The notes below the pieces were generated by a model, which was not told where the DNA came from, made no database searches, and saw nothing but the letters and a program-made list of their open reading frames with translations. From Carettochelys insculpta (Eukaryota; Chordata; Testudines; Carettochelyidae): a stretch of DNA of 64,000 nucleotides. Each line of letters starts with the position of its first letter. Within the stretch, counting starts at the first letter, position 1. Shown piece by piece: positions 33,009 through 44,334 of this stretch. A program made the translations under genes and the position numbers. Location: contig NC_134152.1 in the NCBI RefSeq assembly GCF_033958435.1, forward strand, positions 14,866,001 through 14,930,000, written 5' to 3'.

Positions 33009-33768
33009 GTTGTGCGTGCCATCAACGCCATGCTCTTGCACAGGCTCGTGAGGCTGGGGGACCCACATGGCACCATCGCGGACTTTGCCACCCTGGGCTT
33101 CCCCAACTGCTTCGGGGCTCTGGATGGGACTCACATCCCCATCCGCGCCCCGCATCACAGTGGAGGACGACACCTGAATCAAAAGGGCTACCATTCTGTC
33201 GTCCTCCAGGCCTTGGTGGACAGCCGGGGACGTTTCCAGGACATTTATGTGGGCTGGCCTGGCAGCATCCACGAAGCCCAGGTTTTCCGGAACTCGGGCC
33301 TCTGCCGCCGGCTGGAGGCGGGGACCTACATCCCCCAGCGGGAGATCCCTCTGGGGGACACCACCATGCCCTTCTGCGTCATCGCAGATGCGGCATACCC
33401 CCTCCGGCCGTGGCTCATGCACCCCTACATGGGCCATCTCTCCGCTAGCCAGGAGCGCCTTCAACCAGCGCCTGAACCATGCGCACCAGGTGGTGGAGCG
33501 CTCATTTGGCCGCCTGAAGGGACGCTGGAGATGTCTCCTGACCCGCCTGGATGCAGGCCCCAACAACATCCCCCAGATTGTGGGTGCCTGCTGCACCCTG
33601 CACAATTTGGTGGAGAGCAAGGGGGATACCTTTTTCCAGGGCTGGGCTGCGGATGCCGGCAGGGCAGACGTCCAGCCACCTGCTGCCCCCAGTCAGCAGG
33701 TGGACCCCGAGGGGACCCAGGTCCGGGATGCCCTGCGGGCCCACTTTGACGAAGAGGCTGCGGGGTGA

Positions 33769-34167
33769 ACTCTGCCCAGGCCCCCTACTGCCCGCCCCTT
33801 CCTCCACCACACTCCTGCCCCAACGCCTACACCATGGAGCACCCCACCGCACCCCCCCTCCCACTTTTCCTGGACAAATGACAGCACGCACTGGTGGCTG
33901 AACTTAAACATCTTTTTGTTTCAGAACCATTTTTTTTTAACTGTAAATATGAGAACCAAAAACAAAGTACGTACAAACATGTTGAAAAAAACTAATATGT
34001 ACAAAAATAAAACAATACAAAGAAACCAGTGTCCTCAATAATAAAAAGAAAACCAGGGAGGATAAAGGGGAGAACTATTTACATGGGGGGGACGGGGCAA
34101 ACCGGGGGTAGAAAATAACAGGGTCCAACTATATACAAGGGGGGGCCACGTCCCGGGCCCCTCGCCC
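33769..34167. other. convergent 3' region between the two Harbinger genes
   Basis: This spacer holds the 3' untranslated parts of both genes. On plus, AATAAA-like signals occur near 34005 and 34035, suitable for transposase mRNA ends. I see no further coding sequence. Confidence 0.6.
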
Positions 34168-36212
34168 CTATAGCCTGGCACTGGGCATGGGCGGCCGGGA
34201 GCCCCGCCGCGGTCGCAGCCCTGTCCGGGGCTGGGTGGGGGCGGGCTGGACCGGAAGGTACGATGGCCGGCGAGTGTCAGGTGGCTCCAGGGGTCCCTCA
34301 GTGCTCCAGCCCTCGGCGGTGGGTGGCGGGGTGATGGCGGACGGGATGGCGACGGGCGGAGCAGCTGGTGGTGGGGCTGCAGGAGCAGGCAGGGTAGGCG
34401 ATGCGGTGGCCGGCGCGGCATGGGGGGCCAGGTAGTCCACCAAGCGGTTAAATGTCTCCATGTAGGCCCCTCATGCCTCCTGGCACCAGGCCAGCACCCG
34501 CTCCTGCAGCTGCAGGTGCTGCTCTGCGACCTCCAGCTGCCGATGGTGGATGGCCAGCAGCTGGGGGTCCGTCGCCGTCGGCTGTTGGTGGCGCGGGGTC
34601 CGCCGTCTAGCCCGCCGTGGGGCCGGTCGGTCCTCGGCCGAGGGGCTGCCCTGGAGCGATGGTCCCAGAGGGCTCTCCGGGACGACTGATGCCTCGCCGG
34701 CGCTCTCTTCCGGTCCTTCTGATGGTGCAGGTGCAGGACACAGGAGAGGACAGAGGAGAGGACGGGGGGAAGAAGAATGGAGACAGGCGTTAGTGTGGGC
34801 CCTGAGCCGTGGCCTTTGTCCCCCCAGCCCTGTGCTGCAGGTTCCCCATCCCCGTCCCCGGGAGATGCTGCTGTGATGGATGGGGTTCAGGGGTCCCCCT
34901 GCCCTGCACCCCGTCCCCTGGTGGGAGCGACTCTCACTTCACCCCGCAGGGTCTGAGAGCAGGAGAGGTTTCTTAGGCCACAGATGCCCAGTTTCTCCCA
35001 GGAGTGACAGCACCAGCTGTTGGAAGAGACAGTCCTTCCAACCCATCCTGGGGAGAAGACCCCAAGGGGTGCCCCTCGGGGATGCAGCTTTCCCCCTCCT
35101 CAGGCTGGCTGCCTTCCAGCTCTCCCTTCCCCTAGCCTCTACCTGTGGGCCCCACCCTCACCCCCCAAGTCCAAGCCAGCTTGGCTCCTCCCTCCTGTTT
35201 GTTCAGGGCAGAGGTGTCACCTGCCAGCTGTAGCCCCAGGATCCTCCTTTGCCCCTGGGAGCTATTCCGCTCTTGTTGCTCATATGTAGCCTGAGTCTCC
35301 CTTTTGCACTCCCCCCACTCCAACACATGCTGCTGCTGCGGGGTGTCCCACCCCCTCCTCCCGGGGGCCCCTCGAGGTTCCACTCCCCCCTGGCCCGGGG
35401 ATGGGGCATGGCACTGTCATGCGGGGTGCGGGGGGGCAGGGGCTGATGCACTGCTGTGAGGGCCATGGCCCTGGTGTCCTTGGGGCCATGGCCATGTGAG
35501 CATGTGGGGGGCCCTGGACACATATCTATTACCCCTGCCCCTCAAGCCCAGGGGTGTCCACCAGAGAGGGGTACCTACCTGTCGGTCCGCTCCCATGGTC
35601 CGGAGATCCCCGGGGGGCGGAGGCCCTGCTGCTGCTCCAGGATGGCAGGAGGAGGATCTGCAGCCCGGATTCTGCAAAGGAGGAGCCCCCCTCCTCCTCC
35701 TCCTCCTCCTCCTCCTGCCGCGATGTCCTGGGGGTGGCCTCCGGGGCGGACTCCGGCTGCAGGGCCTGCTGGGGCTCGTCGGCCAAGGTGTCAAGGGTGG
35801 CCGGAGGGGAGGAGGTGTGCCGGGGGCCCAGGATGTCCCTGAGCTCCCTGTAAAAGGGACAAGTGACGGGGGCGGCCCCAGATCAGCTGGCCGCATCCCG
35901 GGCCCGGGAGTAACCCTGCCACAGCTCCTTCACGTTACTCCTGACATGGTCAGGAGTGCGGGCAGGGTGACCCCGGGCAGCCAGGTCGTCGGCCAGCCGA
36001 GCGAACGCATCCGCGTTCTGCCTCTTGCTCCCCATTACCTGGAGCACCTCCTCCTCGCTCCAGAGCCCCAGCAGGTCCTGCAGCTCGGCCTCCGTCCAGG
36101 AGGGGCCCCGCTGCCGCTTCCCAGCCTGGCTGCCCTTCTGGCTGGGCTGGCTGCCCTGGCTCCCCTTGGGGGGGGTCCCCTGGGGGCGCTGGGGGTGCTG
36201 CCGGGCAGCCAT
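34168..36212 (-). pseudogene. Harbinger Myb/SANT-like accessory protein (two exons, two stops)
   Basis: Exon 1 runs 36212-35579 and exon 2 runs 34718-34168 on minus. The donor is CGACAG|GTAGGT, the acceptor CACCATCAG|AAGGAC, and the phases match, giving 395 codons with the stop. Exon 1 starts at ATG 36212 ('MAARQHPQRP'), has a basic leader, then a Myb/SANT-like domain at about residues 35-105 ('PSWTEAELQDLLGLWSEEEV', 'DHVRSNVKELWQGYSRARDA'). Next come 'CPFYRELRDILG' and a poly-Glu run. Exon 2 has a helical 'LEVAEQHLQLQERVLAWCQE' and a Pro-rich, Arg-ending tail. Such proteins bind transposon ends and carry the transposase to the nucleus. Two in-frame TGA stops break it: 35885-35883 (codon 110, probably CGA to TGA at a CpG) and 34473-34471 (codon 294). 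No frameshift is needed, so damage is slight. Confidence 0.85.
35689..35717. repeat. CCT/GGA triplet run encoding poly-Glu
   Basis: About nine CTC/TCC units on plus read as a Glu run on minus within exon 1 of the Myb-like gene. Acidic tracts after the SANT region are common in such proteins. Confidence 0.85.
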
Positions 36213-36644
36213 CGCAGCTGGGTGGGGGGCTGAGGTAGGTGCAGGCTGGCCGCGTGTGCAGGCTGCAGCCTGCACGTTCCCTCAGCTTCCTGCACAGGAA
36301 GGGAGGGGGAGGGGACCTTTAAGGGGCCGCTCCACATGGCCACCAGTTAGCTGAGGGGCTGGAGAGAGCGTCTCTCAACCCTCCAGCTGATGGCCGCCAT
36401 GGAGAACCCGGCAATTTCGACGTTGCGGGACGCGCAATGACTACACGGTCCCTACTTCGACGTTCAACGTCGAAGTAGGGCGCTATTCCGATCCCCTCAT
36501 GAGGTTAGCGACTTCGACGTCTCACCGCCTAACGTCGAAGTTAACTTCGAAATAGCACCCGATGCGTGTAGCCGCGACGGGCGCTATTTCGAAGTTAGTG
36601 CCGCTACTTCGAAGTAGCGTGCACGTGTAGACGCGGCTACTGTG

Positions 36645-39400
36645 CCCTAAAGCACAGAATAGAGAGAAGAAAAGAAAAAGTAACCCACAAGCTTTCTGGG
36701 GCTCAACCGAGATGAACCCCCAGGATAACACCCTCTGTGGCTCATTCTGTTTGTTGTAGCTGCTATTTTTATAAGACTGAAGCAGGTGACCAAGCTCAAA
36801 TAAAGCAATCAAATGCAACCTCAACTGCAAGCCTGTCAATCACTCAAGGTCCACCTGGAGTTCAAACCGGGGTCCTGTCATGGTGCTATAGTACACCACA
36901 GCATCCATACCTGGCAGTTAAGTGCAGCATTCTGATTACAGCAAGCACTACGCTTTTCATCAACACAGGTTATCTGGAGACAAGCACCTCAAGAGTTAGT
37001 GCGCATAAGTGTCTTGCTAGTGTGGACACTTCAGGACTTACGAGGTGATTTACTGTGCTCTTACTTGCCAGTGTAGATTTGGTCTTATTTTAAGATGATC
37101 CTTGAACATGTAAAACAATTACTAAGGTTGAAAGGAACAGGCAGGTGTGCTCTATTTCTGCAGGATGTGACTAGGACAATGCACAGAGATTACTCTTAAG
37201 TATATTTTATAAGTCAGCTGTTTGGAGCTTGTCAGTGGGATACATCTCAAAGTCTTTGGATGGCCTCTGTGGATGATACAGCAATGCTACGTGGAAACTG
37301 TGATATATTTAACCAGGATTAGGGTTCCCCCCGCTGCCCTTAACTTGAAGAAGTCTTTGGCTTTGCTACTCTGTGTGCGTGCTGGAATTAGGGGTGCAAG
37401 TGGCTTGGAATGGCCGCTGTTATATACAGGGTTTACAGTTGGGTTCAATGGTTCTCAGCACTCCCCACTACACATATAGTTTCAGCACCCCTGCTGTTGT
37501 GGATTAGCTCCCTAACTCCAACCATCTCTGCTACCACAAGCACTATCTTCCAAGCCTCCACAGGCCTAATTCTCTCTGTATAGGTAGCACTAGGCACACA
37601 CCAACTCGTGAGTTTGCCTGGCTCCCTGCCCTGGGAGGGGTGGGCCCAAGGGTGAAAGGGGCAGGGCTCAGAGCAGTCAGTCCTGGTCCCCCCATGCTCC
37701 CTCAGAACTGTGTGCAGAGCAACAAGATGGTGGTGATGCAGTGTTTCAAAGGGGCCTGGAGCTCTGGACACCACCACTGCTACTTCAGCAGTGAACGCAG
37801 CTGGAGCTCTGGGCCCCTTTAAAATGCTGGGCCCCAGGGCAGCTGCCACACCACGCCCCCAACAGTGGGCTTGCCCCAAACACTCACAGATCTTAGATTC
37901 TCTGCTCCCAAAGAAACAGCACACACCAGTTCACTAGTGTTAAGTAGAGATCACTGCTAACCAACCACACAGCACTTAGATTCATTTACAGTGGAAACAA
38001 GAATGTTTATTATCAAATACAGATTCAAATGATAATACAGATATTAGAAACAAGTGGTTATATAAAAAACAAACAAATAAAAAACAAAATCTTAATGTGC
38101 TTCCTAGACCCTAAATTTAACTCGCAATACATTCCTCATCTCTAAGAGAGCTTACTCCAGCGTATTTTTCCAGCATTTTCAACCATGATGAGCCCCTTTT
38201 CATAAGATCAAGCCTGCTGACAGCCTCTTGTCACAGACTGACGAACTCTCAGGTTTTCTTGATCAGACTGATGACCTTTACCCGAAAAAAAAGTCACCCT
38301 CTCCCTCAACCACTGGCTGTTCACCTCTGCCAATTCCCTCCTGAAATCTCCACAAACTCTTTATTAGCATTTCACTTTTATCAGACACATACCACACAAT
38401 GGTCCATCATGGCTCCCACTTCCTATCTGGAGAAGTTTGTCTCAAGGCATGCTATCCTTGTGTAACCTGCCTTTAACTATAAGGGAGGTCGGGGCCTTTT
38501 TTCTATTGGAGGTCACTGAACCATATTAAAAATCAAGTGAAGGCATGCATAACTGTATGGTGGGAGGGTATGGAGGCCCAGGACTTCCCCCCCCACCCAC
38601 AAAGGGACAAGCCAGCAGCCCCATGAGGAGGGGTGTGGAGGCTTAGGGAGAGGACTGAAATGGTGCAGAAGCAGGTTCTTGGGCTGAGAGAGGGGCTCAG
38701 GGCTCCAGATGCAGTTGCAAGCTCTTGAGTGGGGCTGGAGATGGAGGCTTTCAGATGCAGGAGGGGTCTCCAAGCCGCGGTGCCAAAGTAGAGGGGTGCA
38801 GGGTCTGGAAAGGAGTTTGGGTGTGGGAGGGGGTTTTGAATTGGGGTGGAGGTATGGGGTCTGGGAAGGAGTTTGGGTCCAGGAAGGTGTTCTGATCTGG
38901 GGAAGAGTGCTTCAGGCGTGGGCTCCAGACACGCAGTTAGCCTCAGACAGCTCTGGTTAGCCACACAGGCTAAGGCAGGCTCCTAGTGTCTCTGCATAGT
39001 GAGCACAGACCACATCCACAAATATTAATCCCATATCTCTCATTGGCTTTGATTCCTGGCCAATAGGAGCTGCAGAGCTGGCACTGGAGGCTGGGGCAGC
39101 ATCTGGAGCTTCCCTGATCTCCCCTGTGCAGAGGGGCATACCGAAGCTTCTGGCATGCAATGCACAGATTTGCCACAAGCCAGATGAAATTAAGTGGCAA
39201 GCCAGCTCCAGCGTAGAGGCTGGAGTTTCCCCACTCTTCTATCAGACCCAGAGAATGTAATTTTTATTATATATAACAACTCCCTATAAAATTAGGAGGT
39301 TAATTAAATAGAAATTAAAAGGTACATTGCCAAAAGTAAAATCCCTGTAAACTGCATGGAAACGTTTCAAAAGTCGCCATAAATAGAGGCCCAACTTAGA
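36645..39400. other. no gene recognised; scattered low-complexity repeats
   Basis: No exon is supported. The 37630-37870 part ('GGGCCCCTTTAAAATGCTGG', 'CAGGGCAGCTGCC') looks like a piece of a hAT-type reptilian repeat. At 38560-38960 there is a G-rich degenerate array ('GGGTGTGGGAGGGGGTTTTG', 'GGTCTGGGAAGGAGTTTGG') similar to 30650-31030. At 37980-38500 the sequence is AT-rich with no ends seen. Confidence 0.35.
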
Positions 39401-40029
39401 TTTATCTTGGTGGTCACTCAGTAACAAGTAGGACATTTTCCTGTCACCCTCCTATTTGTGAGTCTGTTGATGGCTGACCAGCCTGATTCTGGAGTCGCAG
39501 GTCTTAACACACAAGGGGCAGATGCTAGTAGCTGTGGCAGTTTTTGCCACTCTTTTGTCCTCTGCCTCTCATCCACCCTGGGGCGGGACCTCTCAGATTG
39601 TGCCACCTTCACACAGATTACTGTTCTCCACTGGGGATGATCCTGAGCAAGGTTCTCCCAAGTGTCAACACTGATGCTGCACTTTTTCATGTGTGCCTTT
39701 AACTTGTCTTTAAATTGCTTCCTCTGGCCTCCAATGCTCCTCTGTCCTTCCTCCAACTCAGAAAACAGAATCTGTTTTGGGAGAGGCTAATCAGACACAT
39801 GGACCATGTGATCAGGCCAATAAAGTTTTTGGTAAATGATAATGGTTTTGGTGCTGGTCATGTTTGACTCTTCCAGCACACTAGTGTTTGTGTGCCTATC
39901 CTCCCAAGAGATATTGAAGATTCTCCTGTGATGGTGATAATGATATTGTTCAACTGCCTTCAAATGACACTTGTATGCTGTCCAGGTTTGACATGCATAC
40001 AGTAGTGTTGGGGCAGGAGTGCCAGGCTT

Positions 40030-40980
40030 TTATGGCCACTTTTGTATGGTTCCCATTTTGTTTGTATGGTTTCCATTTTGTTTTTCCTCCCCAAGATGGC
40101 TGCCAGTTCTTCATCACCATCTCCCCTCAGGAAGGAAAGGAGGGAAAATGGAAAAGGTGGGAAAATGAAAGGAAGGCAAGATGGCTCACATAATCCTAAT
40201 CTGCTCAGCAACAAGAGAGTACTTAAGGGCTGGGCACCAGCCCCTCAGAGCTTGTTCCCTGGTTAGCTCTCTCTCACTGTCTGTACAGTGCTAGGGCAGC
40301 AGCAGCAGGCTGCTTGGCCTTGTAGGCCAGCTGGGGAGACAAGCCAGTAGCTCTCTGCGTGCATACCACCAGCACAGTGGGCAGTGCTATGGTGACGGCA
40401 GCAGGCTGTTAGGCCTTGTAGACCATCTCCACAGAGAGGCCAGAACAACTGGTTGGTGCTAGGGCAACAGCCAGTGAGCCGTTAGGCCTCGTAGACTGAC
40501 CTATAATAATTTTGTTTAGTTTGGGAGCTACAGTAGGGCCTGTCTTACCTCACACACTTGTACCATCTCATCCACGGTCTGCACAGCGCATGCAGATGGC
40601 ATGATCAAGAACAGAAGAAAAGAAGGAAGCAGCCTACCTACCTTGGGTCCTTTGGTAATTTTATCCCATCATTTTCTGTTCCTTTTCTTCAGTTGTGAGA
40701 TGCCCACCTGCCTTCCCTGGACATTGGGATTGTGGTAGGACTGTTCTAACCCTCGGTTTTATTTTGGGGTTCTGGCCTCTCACCAGTTATTGTTAAGACA
40801 GCCAGTGTTTATGTTTGTGTTCTGTGTTTAGTATTTGTTTATAAACTAGATGTTTTTCAGTTATTTTGATTTGTGTTTTGATTAATGCACAGTGATACAG
40901 ATATGGAGCAGATGTAGAAACTGTGCCTCATAGCAGGAGTCAAGACTTGCTCTAACAGGAAAAGCACTTAATGGTAACAA
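40030..40980. mobile_element. unassigned insertion within the LINE, with tandem repeats
   Basis: LINE protein similarity stops near 40975 ('RQRVLENRD-like' end) and resumes near 40010 (the 'YKA...' block), with about 0.95 kb of unrelated sequence between. It has 'GAGTACTTAAGGGCTGGGCA', three tandem units at 40285-40500, then T-rich sequence. It could be a solo LTR or another retro-element, but I cannot identify TG...CA ends or a target duplication. Confidence 0.4.
40285..40500. repeat. three degenerate tandem repeats of 70-90 bp
   Basis: Each unit has 'GTGCTAGGGCARCAGC' followed by 'GCTGTTAGGCCTTGTAGACC'-like sequence (unit ends near 40325, 40421 and 40495). Confidence 0.6.
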
Positions 40981-41665
40981 GGAGCTTTGTCTTGGCACAG
41001 ATGTCTCAGTTCTCTAAGACCCTTTGTCTCAGATGGGCAAAAGCAGAGCTTGCACAGCTCAGATGATGCTGGATTTCCATTTCAACACTGACTGTAGCAG
41101 AAAGATGGCTTCCAAAGTGTGGGAAATGCTTCATATTTTCCAGCAGTTCTCCATTGGCTTCAGAAGAGGGTACATGAGATTGTCCCATCAGCACTGGTCA
41201 GTGGAGCACCTTGGTCTTTTTGACCTTCATTGTGAAGCTGCGATTCTTGTACGCTTTGGTGAAGGCACTTAAGATGGTCTGAAGGGCTACGGGAGAAAGA
41301 GCAGTGACCATGTTGTCATTTGCGTACGCAAGCTCCATGATTAAGGTCGTGGAGGTCTTGCTTTTATCCTTCAGTCTCCTGAGATTGAAAAGCTTCCTGT
41401 TCATTCTGTAGGCAACCTTCATGCCATCTGGAAGCCTCCCATCAACGATGTGATGGGTCATGGTGATGAAGATGCAGAACAGTGCTGGGGCAATGCCACA
41501 GCCTTGTTTGACTCCCATTTTGACCTCAGAGGGGTTGCTCTGGGATCCCCTATTCTGCAACACTATGGCAGTCATGTTGCTGTGAAGCAGCCTCAGGATG
41601 CTGTTGAATTTTATGCAGCCACCAATCTTTGAGAGGATGGTCCACAGGGCACTATGGTTGACTGA

Positions 41666-43294
41666 GGGTGCTTCTACACTACAAGATAAATTAAAATGTA
41701 TTTATACTGATTTTCTAATTTTGGAACTTATAAGTTTGAATTTGACCACCCTCACTTCCCTCACAAAGTCCTCACAAAGTCGAGTCATTACTGCTACACA
41801 CAAATTGGCTAACATCAACTGTTGCAATAGTGCATTGTGGGAAGCTGTCCCACAGTTCCCTCATCCCTGTAGCATTCTGGGTATGCTCACTGGTCTTGAT
41901 GTCATCTTCACACATTGAATTTTCCTCATTCCCCTCCCGATCCCTGAAAATATGCCGATCCCTGGAAATCATGCAGGGACCCTCTAGAAGAAAGAGGATA
42001 GAAAAGTCTAGGAAAAAAGAATTTTTTGTTACTCCTTACATTACATTGCCAACACGGTGCAGTGACTATATTCTCAACTGGCCATCCCTTGAGTGTCCCA
42101 CCTCCCATCATTGCATGTGATCCTGGAAAACAATACAGGGGCCTGGACTGTTTTTTTTAAAGTGAGAAGAAAGAGGATAGAAGAGTGTAGGAAAAAAGCA
42201 GCAAGGCTGAGGGACCAGTTGACATGGTCCCTTCATGAGGAATCAGCCCCCACAGCTCATGAGACTTCCCCCAGGCAGCAGCAAGCCTCATTACTGGCTT
42301 TTACCCAGCACCAGCAAAGGTCCCTTGTATCTTAGCTGCTGAGGGAGACTCTTCCCTGGTGGCAGCAAGGCCCTTAGCTGCTGAGGGAGACCTCTCCCCA
42401 GCGGCAGCAAGGCCCAGTATGGGCCAAGTGGGGAGATTCAGTGGGGGGTCAGTTGAAGTGGTTCCTCCCCACAGTGGCAGCAAAGGGCTCAGTATCTTAA
42501 CCACCGGGGGAGACTTCCCCATGGCAACAGCAAAACCCTGAATAGCTTTCCTGCCCTTGGAGCCCTAAACATGTGACTGGCAGCATGGGCGGCACTGAAC
42601 GGCAGGCACATCCTTTTACTGGGTTGGGTTGGGGGCTACCCATGTGTTATGCCTGAGTATGGGAAAGACCCAGACTGTATGGTGTCTATGAGGGAGGGAA
42701 GGGGGTTCACACACAAATGTAAACCACTGAGAAGTTTCTTGGTGTGTTATGCAAGCATGATCCCCACCACAGCCTTGTTGACATGTGGTACAGCGGGGCA
42801 TGGGCTGACACCAGGTGGTGCAGAAAAAAATAACAAGTGTACAGACAGAGCCATGAACTCCCTACAGGGGCTATCTGAATGGGCGGATGTGTTCACAGTG
42901 CTGATAGCAAAGAATGAAAGACGTTTCTCAGGCTCTGATACTAACATGAGCCCAAAGCTAAAGGTTCGCTGCTCCCCCTTGGAAATTCACAGTCTTCCTG
43001 TCACTGGAGAGCAGTGTCCAGAGCGGAGCACTGAGAGGGGCATTGTGGGTTACATACAGGACACTTCCGGAGGCTAATAAATTCAATTTTAAGACATGGT
43101 GCTTCCACACTTGCCTTTAATTGAACTTGTGAATTTGAGCTTGACGCTATACTCGTCAGATAACAGCAATTTTGTAATCTTAAGATTATTGCACCCTAAA
43201 TTGAGCTAATGGTATTTATAGTGAAGATATTCACGTGGTAAAAATTGAGCTTACTGAATTAAATTTGAATTTATCTCACAGTGTAGATGCAACC
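41666..43294. mobile_element. non-autonomous Harbinger-type element, 1.6 kb, TGA duplication
   Basis: It begins GGGTGCTTCTACACTACAAG and its right end, reverse-complemented, begins GGTTGCATCTACACTGTGAG; both continue into 'ATAAATT'. TGA lies at 41663-41665 and again at 43295-43297. The LINE sequence on each side belongs together, so the duplication is convincing. The interior holds 'GCATTGTGGGAAGCTGTCCC' and 'ACTTCCGGAGGCTAATAAAT' motifs near the two ends but no transposase domain. A 142-codon frame at 42649-43077 has no motif that I recognise. Confidence 0.75.
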
Positions 43295-44334
43295 TGAGTG
43301 AAATGCTTTGGTCAGGTAGATGAAACTCATGTATAAGAGTTGATTTTGTTCATGACATTTTTCTTGCAGTTGCCAGGAAGTGAAGATTATGTCCATTGTT
43401 CCTCAAAATGGTCAGAAGCCACACAGGGATTTTGGAAGAATTTCTCCTGAGAGAGAGGCAGAAGTCAATTTGCAAAAATTCAAGCAAAGATTTTCCCTGC
43501 TATTGCCAGAAGGGAGATACTGCAATAGCTTCTGCAGTCCAATTTGTTGCCCTTCTTGAAGAGACTGATGATCAGCGTGTCTCTGAATTCTCATAGCATC
43601 TGCTCCCCCATTCCAGATCTTGCGAATCAGGAGGGGGAGTTTGTTTGTGGAGCTCTGGCCTGTCTTCTTTGATGATTTTGTCAGGGATTTCATCTAGTCC
43701 AGTTGCCATGTTGCTCTTCATCGCTCTGATGGCATCTTAGACCTCATTCAGGTACAAAGGGTTGCAAAATCATCCCTAGGCTGTTGCTGAGGAATTCAGT
43801 CAAGGGATTCTAGGACCATAAAAGTGCTCCCTCCAGCGAGAAGCAATGGCTTCATTGTCTTTCAAGAGCCGGGTACCATCCTCTGATCTCAGGAATTGAT
43901 TCCATGATTTCTTGGTCCATAAACAGCTTTGGTGGCATTGAAGAAGCCTCCTGTATTGGTGATGTCTGAGAGATGCTGGAGTTTTCGTGCTTTCTCAGTC
44001 CACCATTGGCTTTTCAGAGTTCTTGTTTCATGTTGGACTTCTGCCGTGACATGTACTTCTCTCTTCATTGCACAGTTGATGTCACTTTAGCAGGCCCTAA
44101 AGGCTTTCCTTTTTGCCTCAATCAGATGTTCAATTTCTACATCAGTCTCATCAAACCAGTCCTGATGCCTCCTGGACTGGTAGACGATGGTTTCTCCACA
44201 TACCTTGGATTAAAAAACACAGCAAGAAAACAAAAAATTCACTATTCCCCTTGTGGGTTCCAGAACCAGTTGCTCCAAAGAGCAGTCATTTAAGGTGTCA
44301 AGAATCTTTGTGTGCATCCTGCCCAAGGCGACAT

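Larger units (their letters stand above)
32270..33768 (+). pseudogene. Harbinger DDE transposase (two exons, frameshifted)
   Basis: This nuclease cuts and joins the transposon ends. Exon 1 ends at 32736 (ATGGAG|GTAAGAG) and exon 2 begins at 33009 (CTCTGCAG|GTTGTG), joining in phase 0. Exon 1 carries 'NWWERLVLGEWDDDRWIRNF' and a helix-turn-helix-like 'ESYRSVGQQFGVGKATVG'. In exon 2 the catalytic triad is complete: Asp at 33123 (GALDGTHI), Asp at 33387 (VIADAAYPL) and Glu at 33496 (VVERSFGRLKGRW). Two lesions are visible. One extra C at 33459 shifts the frame between 'SASQER' and 'FNQRLNHA', and a frame change occurs at the C run near 32421-32431. The frame ends with TGA at 33766-33768. The start is unsettled: an ATG at 32270 opens a Gln run, and an ATG at 32334 begins the frame 'MQEAAEHLLAPEEE'. 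It is tail-to-tail with the Myb-like gene. Confidence 0.88.
31912..36638 (+). mobile_element. PIF/Harbinger transposon, 4.7 kb, nearly intact, two genes
   Basis: Target duplication ACT is present at 31909-31911 and 36639-36641. The left end GGCTACGTCTACACGTGCAC and the reverse complement of the right end, AGCCGCGTCTACACGTGCAC, form the terminal inverted repeat, which continues imperfectly as 'GCTACNTCGAAGTAGC'. Subterminal regions are full of short TTCGAAGT / ATCGAAAT motifs in both orientations, likely binding sites for the element's own proteins. Inside, a transposase gene (plus) and a Myb/SANT-like gene (minus) converge, the standard autonomous Harbinger layout in which the Myb-like partner helps the transposase enter the nucleus and bind the ends. 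Only a few lesions break the two genes, which suggests recent activity for a turtle DNA transposon. Confidence 0.95.
39410..44230 (-). mobile_element. LINE with C-terminal zinc finger, split by later insertions
   Basis: Minus-strand pieces of one LINE copy follow in order. From 44230 to 43300 comes a decayed polymerase start; the 43412-43693 frame has 'NKLPLLIRKIWNGGAD'. From 41660 to 41000 come palm to thumb: 'MGVKQGCGIAPALFCIF', 'RKLFNLRRLKDKSKTST', 'IMELAYANDNMV' (a YADD-like site, here YAND) and 'KMKHFPHFGSHLS'-like sequence. From 39990 to 39410 comes the C-terminus: 'GGQRKQFKDKLKAHMKKCSI', 'SVDTWENLAQDHPQW', and in another frame a finger 'CPLCVKTCDSRISLISHQQT'. A Harbinger-type element (41666-43294) and an unassigned block (about 40030-40980) interrupt it. 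The Asp-to-Asn change in the active site and many stops show it is dead. Confidence 0.75.

Noticed and set aside
35496..36233. 245-codon open frame on plus over the Myb-like gene
   Set aside because: It is antisense to exon 1 of the Harbinger Myb-like gene, has no motif, and exists because of high GC content. The minus frame has domain evidence and fitting splice sites.
42649..43077. 142-codon open frame as a host gene
   Set aside because: It lies within the 41666-43294 transposon, shows no domain and has no splice-bounded extension. It is kept only as a question in the findings.
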